Source of the DNA: an uncultured Acetatifactor sp.
Lineage (GTDB): Bacteria > Bacillota > Clostridia > Lachnospirales > Lachnospiraceae
NCBI GenBank assembly: GCA_947644185.1
Contig: CANRZC010000025.1
Location: 1-14,155 of the forward strand
Length of the DNA stretch: 14,155 nucleotides
Direction: 5' to 3'
In this document: positions 1 to 7,546 of the stretch, piece by piece
Numbering within the stretch: the stretch's first letter is position 1
How the letters are laid out: each line of letters starts with the position of its first letter
The notes under the pieces: model-generated
The model's input: only the letters and a program-made list of their open reading frames with translations
Told to the model about the DNA's origin: nothing
The model's database searches: none
Program-made: the position numbers and the translations under genes

Positions 1-39
1 TATTCATAGATCATGAATTGGATCCTTATGGCCCTCACT

Positions 40-1113
40 TTATGATAGCTCCGCTATCCGGGTCTCATCCTTTTCCCTTGCAATATCCTGTATTAAGGTA
101 CGAATCTGATTGGACATGGTAAGGAACTGCTCCTCTAACTGTGCCAGCTCACTGTGGGGATTTATCTTAAAGACGAAATTGTAGTCATCTGAAAAATTCC
201 GTAGATTCTTGCGCAGGGTATTGATACTGCGAAACAGTTGTCTGGAGACCAGAAGCACCAAAAATAAACACACAAACACAGTGCCAAAAAGGGTCACAAA
301 CAGAATCCGGTTTAATCTCCCGGATACCTGAATCAGATCCTGCTCAGAGGGAATATATACCAATTCCAGATTTTCCCCCAGAGCAGAAAGCTCTACCAGA
401 TGGGTATAGAGGGTAGGGCTGCTTTCCTTTAAGGGCAGTGCGGCGGCGGCCCCGATATAGTCCGGATCCGAGCAGGAAATGATCCGCTCATTGTTTGACA
501 GGAATATGGTACTATTTTTCAGGGCACTGGACTGATATAAGCTGCTGACTGCAAACTCATTCAGATACAAGATAACTGCGCCGATGTCTGTATTGCGGCC
601 CAGGATGAGGCAGGGATTGCCGGTCTGGTCCAGGATACAGTGATCGTAGAGATTTAACGACCGGTTGGTGAAGCCAGAGATATAGGCATCTGACGGCAGG
701 GGGAGCGGTGACTCCCTGTCGAACAGTGGCGCCACATAGGTGTAGCGCACAGCGGCGCTTGACAGGATATCGATCTGTCGAATTTCACTGTAGCCTGCAA
801 GGAAATCCTCTAAAAGACACTGTACTTTATGGCGCTTTTCCACAATTGTCATGCCAGTATCCAGAAAAATCTGCCGCAGGCTTTTATTGGAGGCAATGTC
901 AAAAATAATCAGATTATTCTGCTTCACCAGGTTCTCCATATCATGGTCAAAAATATCAAAGGTAGTCTGTACATAATTGTTGGTATAATTCTTCTGGATA
1001 AAGGTAAGGCCGAAAAAATAGGAAAACACTGTGATAACCAAAGACCCCACAAATCCAAATAGTATAATATAGGAAACGATAAACCGTTTTATTTGTATAT
1101 GATGGTAATGCAT
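40..1113 (-). CDS. Sensor histidine kinase, sensor and HAMP part only (kinase domain missing; probably frameshifted or truncated)
   Basis: The 357-residue product has a transmembrane segment at about residues 10-35, an extracytoplasmic region of about 230 residues, a second transmembrane segment at about 270-290, then a HAMP-like stretch and charged linker to the end. This is the layout of YesM-type kinases, which detect extracellular sugars and phosphorylate a partner AraC-type regulator. In that family the linker runs into a His_kinase domain with an NPHFLYN-like motif and then an ATPase domain. Here a TAA (positions 40-42) ends the frame right after the linker, residues E-L-S. Only 39 bases remain in the window, so the rest could lie outside it in another frame. 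The start is ATG, preceded by a purine-rich AAGGGGG. It follows the response regulator gene by 13 bases, so the two are cotranscribed. As read it could sense but not phosphorylate. Confidence 0.8.
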   Translation of the reverse strand: MHYHHIQIKRFIVSYIILFGFVGSLVITVFSYFFGLTFIQKNYTNNYVQTTFDIFDHDMENLVKQNNLIIFDIASNKSLRQIFLDTGMTIVEKRHKVQCLLEDFLAGYSEIRQIDILSSAAVRYTYVAPLFDRESPLPLPSDAYISGFTNRSLNLYDHCILDQTGNPCLILGRNTDIGAVILYLNEFAVSSLYQSSALKNSTIFLSNNERIISCSDPDYIGAAAALPLKESSPTLYTHLVELSALGENLELVYIPSEQDLIQVSGRLNRILFVTLFGTVFVCLFLVLLVSRQLFRSINTLRKNLRNFSDDYNFVFKINPHSELAQLEEQFLTMSNQIRTLIQDIAREKDETRIAELS

Positions 1114-1126
1114 TGGAACCCCCTTT

Positions 1127-2707
1127 TCACTGATATTTAGAGGGAATGGACCCTATGATTTTGGTAAAGGCCTTGCGGAAGGTGATGGGGTTCTGGTAGC
1201 CCACTAGCTCCGATATCTCATACAGCTTGTAATGCCCGGACTTTATCATGGCCTCCGCCAGTCCTATCCGGTATTCTGTCAGGAAGCTGTTGAAGGTCTT
1301 CCCGGTCTCCTCCTTAAAAATATGCATCAGCCGTGACTCTGAGATGTAGAGCTTTTCGGCAACATCAGAAACTTTAATATTTTTTGGATAGTTCATAATG
1401 ATATAGGAAACTGCCTTGTTGATCAGGGGACTGTACTGCTTTATGCCAATCTGAAGGCTTTTGGTACACTGCATGCTCAGCAGAATCCTGTCCAAAAAGT
1501 CTTGCATATATGCCTGGATATCCATAACTGTCTGCAGGGTATCTATGTCCGCTGCGGGCCGAATGCTTTTTCCGAACACCAGCTGCACTGTGTAGGCGCT
1601 TTTGAAGACCTGGCGGATGGTGGCTGTGGCCAGTGTGGTCATGTTGGATTTTAGGTCGGTCAAATTGATATTGCGGGTTTCCAGAGAATCGAAATATCGG
1701 TGCAGGGCATCTGTGACAGCCGCCTTGTCTGCCAGGATCACGCTCTGTATGAGGCTTTGAATTTCCTGCTCAGACAAGACAGGAGTCTCCTCGTGCAGGG
1801 CACTGACCTTCATGTAGTCGATGATGGTGCCAGGCCCCAGCTGTGCTTTTTTGGACAGGGCTTTTCGGGCCTGCTCATAGGAGCGGTGGATTGCGGCCAG
1901 GCTTCGGAAGGTACCGCTGACGCCAATGGTCACGGGAACCTGGGTCAGATTCCCAAAATCATTGCTGATATCATGCAGGAAAGCGGTCTGTTGCCGGAAA
2001 TCACGGCTGGCAGTAAAGACCAAGAGCGCGATTTCTGACGGGGAGAGAGTGGCCTTCAAGATGCTGTTCTCATTGATGCTCAGGTAGTAATCAAGCCGTT
2101 CATTCAGCATGAGAGACAGCCGTCTTGTTGCGGAGGGAGCCTCTGCTTCCCGGGTTGTGTCTATCTCCAGCAGCGCAAGGAAGAAATCGCTTTTGGTGTT
2201 TTGGATATGCAGGCCCTTGCGAAGCTTGTCAATGTCTGCATCCGCTGGGTGAGAGTCATATAAAAGCTGGGTCAGTAAGGCGTCCATGCGGTAATCATAA
2301 TAGGAATGCAGCTCCTTTAGGACCTGCCTGTCCTGGTCCATCTTTGTCTTTAAGCGGCGAAAGGTGTGGGTGATTTCCTCATTCAAGGCGGGCTTAGAGA
2401 TATAGGCGAACACATGGTGCTCAATGGCCAGCTTTGCGTAGGTAAATTCGTTGTAGGCTGTCAAAATCACAATCTGGATGCTGGGATAGCGGTGCTTGAT
2501 GGTGGGAATCAGATTGGTGCCGTCCATAATGCCCATGCGCATATCTGTGAGCACCACATCGGGTCCCAGCTCCTCTATTTTTAACAGGGCATCCCTACCG
2601 TTTGTCGCCTCGCCCACTATGACAAAACCACAGTCTGACCAGCAGATGGAGTCCCGCAGCCCCTCTCTTATCAAGGGCTCATCGTCTACAATGAGAAGCT
2701 TGTACAT
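1127..2707 (-). CDS. Response regulator, receiver domain plus AraC-family DNA-binding domain (YesN-like)
   Basis: This 526-residue cytoplasmic transcription factor begins with a complete receiver domain (about residues 1-120): acidic pocket D8/D9, phosphoacceptor D55 in a V-L-T-D-M-R-M strand, switch T83 and K105 before a proline. A middle region of about 300 residues of YesN type follows. The last ~95 residues form two helix-turn-helix motifs of the AraC/XylS family, ending in the typical S-K-Y. It starts at ATG 2707 with an AGGTGA site five bases upstream. It lies 18 bases after the sensor gene and 13 bases before the kinase gene, in one operon. By family it should activate a divergent or adjacent sugar transport operon, here the permease genes starting at 3920. 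All phosphorylation residues are intact, which suggests that a kinase works on it even though the neighbouring kinase frame is broken. Confidence 0.93.
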   Translation of the reverse strand: MYKLLIVDDEPLIREGLRDSICWSDCGFVIVGEATNGRDALLKIEELGPDVVLTDMRMGIMDGTNLIPTIKHRYPSIQIVILTAYNEFTYAKLAIEHHVFAYISKPALNEEITHTFRRLKTKMDQDRQVLKELHSYYDYRMDALLTQLLYDSHPADADIDKLRKGLHIQNTKSDFFLALLEIDTTREAEAPSATRRLSLMLNERLDYYLSINENSILKATLSPSEIALLVFTASRDFRQQTAFLHDISNDFGNLTQVPVTIGVSGTFRSLAAIHRSYEQARKALSKKAQLGPGTIIDYMKVSALHEETPVLSEQEIQSLIQSVILADKAAVTDALHRYFDSLETRNINLTDLKSNMTTLATATIRQVFKSAYTVQLVFGKSIRPAADIDTLQTVMDIQAYMQDFLDRILLSMQCTKSLQIGIKQYSPLINKAVSYIIMNYPKNIKVSDVAEKLYISESRLMHIFKEETGKTFNSFLTEYRIGLAEAMIKSGHYKLYEISELVGYQNPITFRKAFTKIIGSIPSKYQ

Positions 2708-2725
2708 GTCATCACCTACCTTTCC

Positions 2726-3649
2726 TTAAGGGTCCAGGGTATCGATAAAACGGGAGAACTGACCGGACAGGGCTGACAGGCCACTGGTCAATTTCCCCAG
2801 GAAATACTTGAGCGTCAGAAAGGCTCCTAAAAACAACACACCGCACAAAAGCAATATACCCAGGAAGAAAAACAGCAGCATTCTGTGCAGAGGGGTTTCC
2901 TGTATCTGCATGCACAGGGTAAAAGGGGAGGATCCAATTCTTTTTTGGAAAACCTCAGGGTGCGCCTCCCTGCCTGACAAAGTCTGGGAGGCAGAGGAAA
3001 TATCCTCCATAAGCAGCACAGAACTGCTGTCTGGCAGGATGCTGTAGGAAAAATTGTGATCCGAAAAAATGGAGGAATCCTTTCGGTTCGAGGCAGGAAG
3101 CGGTAGTATGGTGGCTGCAGGGATGGTGACGCAGAGGGTGTAAAAGGACTGAGCGTCTCCGTACAGGATGGACTTCGTGCACAGGAGTGCATCCTGGGTA
3201 GTATCTGTGTACTGCAGATAGTACCACTGGATATCCTGGGAGGGCGTGTCAAAAAGTGCAGGGTGATCCTGTAACAGAGCACTGGCCAGATGATAATCAT
3301 TCTGGGAGGTGGTATAGGAAAAATCGGAGCTTATCAGGAAAAAACCGGAGATGTCTAAGCTGAGGGAAGAGACTCTACGCAGCTCCTGATAGATTTCATA
3401 TTGCTGGAAGGTACCGGTAGAAAACTCCTTGACCTTGGAGGAAAACATTTTCGTATGGAATTCTGTCAAGTAAAGTGTCTTCTCTGCGTTGGCCACCTGT
3501 TGATTGCTGAAATAGGCTATTTTGTCATTGTAGTCATTTTTCAACAGATTGCAGTAAGCAAAAAAGACTACAAAGCTATAAGTGATAAAAATGATGCTGA
3601 CGGCGCTCAAAAGCAGCCTAGTATACTTCTTTGCCAGAGGCTGGAACAT
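2726..3649 (-). CDS. Membrane sensor protein without an output domain
   Basis: The 307-residue product has one transmembrane segment at about residues 11-35, an extracytoplasmic domain of about 220 residues, a second transmembrane segment at about 257-281 and a cytoplasmic tail of only about 26 residues. The outer region resembles the Cache-like input domains of YesM kinases and of membrane-bound AraC regulators, but I recognise no exact family. There is no kinase, HAMP plus kinase, or DNA-binding part. Only 18 bases separate its TAA stop from the regulator gene, so no hidden output domain fits between them. The start is ATG 3649 with an AAAGGA site upstream. As the first gene of the regulatory operon it may be an accessory receptor that modulates the kinase, or a remnant of a longer sensor. 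Function is inferred only from layout. Confidence 0.75.
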   Translation of the reverse strand: MFQPLAKKYTRLLLSAVSIIFITYSFVVFFAYCNLLKNDYNDKIAYFSNQQVANAEKTLYLTEFHTKMFSSKVKEFSTGTFQQYEIYQELRRVSSLSLDISGFFLISSDFSYTTSQNDYHLASALLQDHPALFDTPSQDIQWYYLQYTDTTQDALLCTKSILYGDAQSFYTLCVTIPAATILPLPASNRKDSSIFSDHNFSYSILPDSSSVLLMEDISSASQTLSGREAHPEVFQKRIGSSPFTLCMQIQETPLHRMLLFFFLGILLLCGVLFLGAFLTLKYFLGKLTSGLSALSGQFSRFIDTLDP

Positions 3650-3672
3650 GTGGAATATCCTTTCTCGATTGT

Positions 3673-3701
3673 ATTATATCCTTTTTTATTGGTATTCTAC
3701 C
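3673..3701 (-). promoter_or_regulatory. Candidate promoter of the sensor/regulator operon
   Basis: On the minus strand a perfect TATAAT lies at 3673-3678, about 24 bases before the ATG of the sensor gene. The -35 region seventeen bases further up (3696-3701) reads GGTAGA and is poor, so the promoter is either weak or activator-dependent. The resulting leader would be very short, starting just ahead of the AAAGGA ribosome binding site. This is a prediction from motif and spacing only. Confidence 0.4.
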
Positions 3702-3780
3702 CTGGTGTGTTTTCTATTATTTTACTGTTTTCCCTGTTTTTTTCAAGGAAATTTTCGCGGACAGCATTTTTTGTTCCCAA

Positions 3781-3861
3781 ATAGCAGGATTGGTTCTGAC
3801 CATGGGAAATCAGCCTCAGAGGGGAGGCAGGGAAAGAGGATTGCTTGCTGGATAGCAGGAT
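3781..3861. promoter_or_regulatory. Pair of 10-bp direct repeats, candidate operator sites
   Basis: The sequence ATAGCAGGAT occurs at 3781-3790 and again at 3852-3861, 71 bases apart, in the divergent region between the regulator operon and the transport operon. The second copy ends seven bases before the candidate -35 box at 3869, which is where a class II activator would bind. AraC-family regulators commonly recognise direct repeats, so these are reasonable sites for the response regulator encoded next door. The repeat itself is seen; the binding role is inferred. Confidence 0.35.
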
Positions 3862-3868
3862 AGATTCC

Positions 3869-3896
3869 TTGTAATGGGGTTCTTTTCGGATAAAAT
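3869..3896 (+). promoter_or_regulatory. Candidate promoter of the sugar transport operon
   Basis: TTGTAA (3869-3874), a 16-base spacer and TAAAAT (3891-3896) make a moderate sigma-A-type promoter, 24 bases before the first permease gene. Its weak -35 box and the direct repeat just upstream fit activation by the divergently encoded regulator. The rest of the 3650-3919 region is AT-rich with T-tracts and shows no gene. Confidence 0.45.
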
Positions 3897-3919
3897 GGGA
3901 TACAGCTTAGGAAAACGAG

Positions 3920-4903
3920 GTGACAGGAGAAATGGCAGCAGGCAAGAAGAAAATGCAAAACAGCACCACAGTCGTCACAGGCAGAAGGGACAGCTTGTGG
4001 AAGGAGCTTCAGAAGAATTATTTCTTTTATCTTCTGGCGCTGCCGGGGTTCGTCTTCCTGATATTGTTTTGCTATATCCCCATGGCCGGGATCTATCTGG
4101 CCTTTGAAAACTATACCTACCAGGGCGGTCTCTTTGGCAGTGAATTTGTAGGCTGGAAGAATTTCATTTTCCTCTTTGACAATATGAAATATGCCATGCG
4201 GGCAACCCGCAACACTTTGGTCATGAATCTGTTAGGCATTACCATTGGCATCTTCGTCAATGTGGCTGTGGCAGTGATGTTAGGAGAGATCAAGAGTGAA
4301 AAATTTCGAAAATTTATCCAGACCTTTATTCTCTTTCCCAATTTCTTATCCTGGATTGTCATAGGGGGGATTTCTGACGGAATCCTGGCAGATGAGAAAG
4401 GACTTTTGAATCAGCTCATTACCCTTTTCGGAGGAGAAGCAGTTCCCTGGAACGCCAGTCCTCAGTATTGGTGGGCCATTCTGGTCATTGCATCCGTATG
4501 GAAGGGATTTGGCTATGGAAGCATTGTGTACTACGCCACTCTCACAGGCTTTGATCCCAGTCTGTACGAAGCGGCGGAAATCGACGGGGCAGGCCGGTGG
4601 AAAAAGATTGTGAAGATTACCATTCCGCTGCTGAAGCCTACGATCATTATGCTGTTTTTGCTGGATGTGGGAGGGATTCTGGGCTCCAGCCTGGAGAAGA
4701 TTATGGGTATGACCCGGATGAATCCCCTTCTGCTGGAGACCACAGATACGATTACCACCTATGTCTATCGGATGGGAATCGGGCAGGGTAAATTTGGAAT
4801 TTCCTCTGCAGTGAGTCTGTACCAGGCGGTGGTGGGAGCGGTACTGGTGCTGAGTGCGAATTTGATTGCCCGGAAGGTGGATCCGGAGTATTCCTTATTC
4901 TAG
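3920..4903 (+). CDS. ABC sugar transporter permease, LplB type (first subunit)
   Basis: This is an integral membrane subunit of a carbohydrate importer, about 327 residues with six predicted membrane segments. The cytoplasmic loop for the ATPase carries the EAA signature: E-A-A-E-I-D-G-A-G, then I-P-L-L-K-P-T. The C-terminus D-P-E-Y-S-L-F is characteristic of the LplB branch that works with large lipoprotein binding proteins. The start is placed at GTG 3920, with AGGAAA (3909-3914) at good spacing. An in-frame ATG at 3932 is possible, but its AGGAG lies only two bases away. The next permease follows after 11 bases. No ATP-binding subunit is encoded nearby; in Firmicutes this is usual because a shared MsmX-like ATPase serves many importers. 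Substrate is inferred from the GH78 gene downstream. Confidence 0.93.
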   Translation: MTGEMAAGKKKMQNSTTVVTGRRDSLWKELQKNYFFYLLALPGFVFLILFCYIPMAGIYLAFENYTYQGGLFGSEFVGWKNFIFLFDNMKYAMRATRNTLVMNLLGITIGIFVNVAVAVMLGEIKSEKFRKFIQTFILFPNFLSWIVIGGISDGILADEKGLLNQLITLFGGEAVPWNASPQYWWAILVIASVWKGFGYGSIVYYATLTGFDPSLYEAAEIDGAGRWKKIVKITIPLLKPTIIMLFLLDVGGILGSSLEKIMGMTRMNPLLLETTDTITTYVYRMGIGQGKFGISSAVSLYQAVVGAVLVLSANLIARKVDPEYSLF

Positions 4904-4914
4904 GGGGTATAAGA

Positions 4915-5805
4915 ATGAGAAAACAGAAGCTACACAGAGAAAGCAGGCTGTGCATAGGCATTTTGCTCACACTGGTTCTGCTCTGCATACTGCCTATGCT
5001 GCTGGTGGTATCCACATCTTTCACAGACGAGAAATATGTACGGGAATTTGGCTATACCCTCTTTCCGGCAAAACCCTCTGTGGAAACCTATGTTTTTTTG
5101 TTCCAGACCAGGTGGAAGCTGTTAATGCGGGCCTATGGGATCACACTATGTGTGGTGATCCTGGGAACCCTATACAGCGTGGTGATGACAACTTGCTTTG
5201 CCTATGCTGTGACCCAGAAGAAATCGGTCTTTCGATTTTCCAGGGCCCTGTCCTTCTTTGCATGGTTTACCACAGTGTTCAGCGGCGGATTGCTTCCATG
5301 GTACATCATGTGTACGCAATATTATGGCTTAAAAAATAATATATTCGCCCTCTTTATCCCCTCTGGCTTAAGCGTCTGGAATATGTTCATCTTAAGGGGA
5401 AATTTCAGACAGGTTCCAGAAGAATTGATTGAGGCGGCAAAGCTGGACGGAGCTTCCCACGGGCAGATTTTTGTCCGGGTGTCCATCCCTCTGGCCAGGG
5501 GCGGGATTGTCACAGTAGCCCTCTTTAATATCCTGGGATTTTGGAATGATTTTGCACTGCCCAATTACTTTATTTCCAGTGCAAAGTGGAACACTATGAC
5601 AAAAATGCTCTATGACATGCTGAATAATGTGTCGGCGCTGCTGAATAATAAGGATCTGCAGGGAATGCTGGATAAGGTGGTAGTGCCTACTACCACAGCG
5701 AGAATGGCCATTGTGGTATTGACTGTGGTGCCCATTGTGCTGCTGTATCCCTTTACCTTAAAGTATTTTGTAAGGGGAATCAATGTGGGAGGTATTAAGG
5801 GATAG
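4915..5805 (+). CDS. ABC sugar transporter permease, YtcP/CarB type (second subunit)
   Basis: This 296-residue membrane protein is the partner of the preceding permease. It has six hydrophobic segments, the first at about residues 15-37, and the ATPase-docking EAA loop E-A-A-K-L-D-G-A-S followed by S-I-P-L-A. The C-terminal sequence F-V-R-G-I-N-V-G-G-I-K-G is the typical end of YtcP-like permeases. Translation starts at ATG 4915; its AGGGGG site (4902-4907) overlaps the stop codon of the upstream gene, which suggests translational coupling and equal amounts of the two subunits. Together they would form the heterodimeric channel in the cytoplasmic membrane, fed by the lipoprotein encoded next. 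Confidence 0.94.
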   Translation: MRKQKLHRESRLCIGILLTLVLLCILPMLLVVSTSFTDEKYVREFGYTLFPAKPSVETYVFLFQTRWKLLMRAYGITLCVVILGTLYSVVMTTCFAYAVTQKKSVFRFSRALSFFAWFTTVFSGGLLPWYIMCTQYYGLKNNIFALFIPSGLSVWNMFILRGNFRQVPEELIEAAKLDGASHGQIFVRVSIPLARGGIVTVALFNILGFWNDFALPNYFISSAKWNTMTKMLYDMLNNVSALLNNKDLQGMLDKVVVPTTTARMAIVVLTVVPIVLLYPFTLKYFVRGINVGGIKG

Positions 5806-5824
5806 GCGCTTTACAAGGTATTAG

Positions 5825-5882
5825 CTGTCTGAGAGAGACAGTCTGATATAGAGAAAGTTACAAAGTACCACAGGAGTTGTGG
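5825..5882 (+). other. Two small hairpins between the permease and binding-protein genes
   Basis: The 99-base gap contains CTGTCT (5825-5830), five bases, AGACAG (5836-5841), and then CCACA (5868-5872), five bases, TGTGG (5878-5882) just ahead of the AAGGAGG ribosome binding site. Neither is followed by a T-run, so they are not intrinsic terminators. Intercistronic hairpins upstream of a binding-protein gene can act as RNA processing or stabilising elements that raise its level over the permeases; that role is inferred. Confidence 0.3.
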
Positions 5883-5904
5883 ACAAAGTGAAGGAGGAGA
5901 AAAT

Positions 5905-7449
5905 ATGGCGAAGAAATTACTGGCATTGTTGCTGGGCGTCTGCATGTTGACCGGTGTACTGGCAGGATGTGGCAGCAAAGGCAGCGAAAGCAGTGCAGGA
6001 AGTGAAGGCAGTAGCGCCCAGGCAGAGGATAGCGGGGGAGAGGACAAAGAGACCCAGAAAAAGGACGAAGCCCCGGTGGCCTTACGCCTTGTTATGTACG
6101 GAGAAGCAGGTGTGCGCAACACAGAATTCTGGGAAAATGAATTTCATGAGAAAGTGCTGGAGGATCTGAACCTGGACGTGACAATTGAATATCTGCCCTG
6201 GGGAAGCATTGACAAGGTGGCCACTATGCTGGCTTCCGGCGAGAAATTTGGATTTATGAATATCCTGACCCAGGATCCCACCTTTGCCACAAACGGTTAT
6301 CTGGCCACCTTTGACGAAGACATGATTCGGGAGATCGGGCCCAAATATCTGGAGGCACGTATGGGAGCCGGCTTTGAATTCGTGAAATGGCAGGGGGAAA
6401 TCGTCACCATTCCGGTGGGCGGCATGATCTGGGGAGGGCCTCAGGACAACTTTTCTATCAGGAATGATATCTTAAATGAGGTGGGCTGGGACTATACACA
6501 GATTCAGACATACGACGATCTCATGGCGGCCTGCGCGGCAGTACATGAAAAATATCCGGATTTATATATTATCGGCAATGCGGGATGCTTTCCGAAGGCT
6601 CTGAACTCCGTGTATGCGCCGGATGCTATCCTAAAGCTCCCCTGGCCCATTCCCCCCGTGGTGTTAAATCAGTCAGAGCCTGACAGCGATGAGGTGATCA
6701 GTTTTTATGAATCTCAGTGGTTCCACAACCTGGTAAAAATTTACCGGGAATGGCATGACCTTGGATATATTAAGCAGGAGCATATCACCAATTCCCCCAC
6801 CAATCCTCAGGACGAATACAACAATGGAAACGGTCTGATAAATTTTGGGGGAAATACCAGCATCTATCGCCATGATGGTATGAATGAACAGGCTGACGTC
6901 AGATATCTGGTTATCGGGGATACCCCTTCTGTCATCTCCAATAATTATGACTGGGGATGGGCTGTTTCCGCGGCGGATCAGGAGAATGTGGAGCATTATG
7001 TGAGACTGATCAACTGGATCTACGAAAGTGAAGAGAACTATCGCTTTTGCCTATATGGGGTAGAGGGGAAGGACTACACTGTTTTGGAAGACGGCAGTAT
7101 CGACAGAACCACTACGGATGATTTTATCTATGGATGGCAGTCCCGGACATTCCTATATGAAAAAATCAGCGAAAAATATGATGCGGCGGAAATCGAAAGA
7201 TATCTTCACTTTGACGAAGATTGTATCGTGGTAAAAGAGGCGGGATTTATCTTTGACTCCAGCCCCGTTGACACCCAGGCGGCGCAGATGAACGCTATCA
7301 TCCAGGAAAAGGTGATCCCTCTTATGTACGGCATGGGCGATTTCGACAGCGAATGGCCGGCTGTGCTGCAGGAATTGAAGGATGCTGGGCTGGATCAGTA
7401 CGTGGCGGAATACCAGAGACAATTCTCAGAATTTATGGCGAATAAGTAA
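5905..7449 (+). CDS. Lipoprotein solute-binding protein of the sugar ABC importer
   Basis: The 514-residue product begins with a lipoprotein signal peptide: A-K-K, a hydrophobic stretch, and lipobox L-A-G-C with the lipidated cysteine at residue 22. A low-complexity Ser/Gly/Glu/Lys tether follows to about residue 55. The remaining ~455 residues match the large family 1 / LipO-type binding proteins that accompany LplB and YtcP permeases and hold oligosaccharides outside the membrane. ATG 5905 is preceded by AAGGAGG at seven bases, the strongest site in the operon. Its length, well above the ~400-450 residues of common maltose-type binding proteins, is normal for this subgroup. An intrinsic terminator sits directly behind the stop, so the protein can be made in excess of the downstream glycosidase. 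The ligand is probably a rhamnose-containing glycoside, judged only from context. Confidence 0.94.
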   Translation: MAKKLLALLLGVCMLTGVLAGCGSKGSESSAGSEGSSAQAEDSGGEDKETQKKDEAPVALRLVMYGEAGVRNTEFWENEFHEKVLEDLNLDVTIEYLPWGSIDKVATMLASGEKFGFMNILTQDPTFATNGYLATFDEDMIREIGPKYLEARMGAGFEFVKWQGEIVTIPVGGMIWGGPQDNFSIRNDILNEVGWDYTQIQTYDDLMAACAAVHEKYPDLYIIGNAGCFPKALNSVYAPDAILKLPWPIPPVVLNQSEPDSDEVISFYESQWFHNLVKIYREWHDLGYIKQEHITNSPTNPQDEYNNGNGLINFGGNTSIYRHDGMNEQADVRYLVIGDTPSVISNNYDWGWAVSAADQENVEHYVRLINWIYESEENYRFCLYGVEGKDYTVLEDGSIDRTTTDDFIYGWQSRTFLYEKISEKYDAAEIERYLHFDEDCIVVKEAGFIFDSSPVDTQAAQMNAIIQEKVIPLMYGMGDFDSEWPAVLQELKDAGLDQYVAEYQRQFSEFMANK

Positions 7450-7469
7450 TTTGCCGGATATTTGTAAAG

Positions 7470-7501
7470 AAAACGCACAAATGTACTGTTTGTGCGTTTT
7501 T
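7470..7501 (+). terminator. Intrinsic terminator inside the operon, between binding protein and GH78 genes
   Basis: A perfect 12-bp inverted repeat, AAAACGCACAAA (7470-7481) with TTTGTGCGTTTT (7489-7500), encloses a seven-base loop and ends in a run of five T. It begins 21 bases after the stop of the binding-protein gene and ends 45 bases before the GH78 start. It should act as a partial terminator that lowers glycosidase expression relative to the transporter, or mark the end of the operon if the GH78 gene has its own weak promoter. Confidence 0.8.
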
Positions 7502-7546
7502 CCTATGCCGATAAAAAGAATACAAAACCTGGAGAGGAGAGGCAAA

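Noticed and set aside
2827..3300. Minus-strand ORF of 157 codons overlapping the sensor gene in another frame
   Set aside because: Composition is Cys/Pro/Arg-rich in the manner of an out-of-frame translation, and it lies within a frame with membrane segments and operon spacing.
5825..5841. Terminator between permease and binding-protein genes
   Set aside because: A six-pair stem without a T-run is too weak to call a terminator.
7382..7546. Upstream extension of the GH78 gene
   Set aside because: It overlaps the binding-protein gene and the terminator, shows no family similarity, and has no ribosome binding site; ATG 7547 has a clear one.
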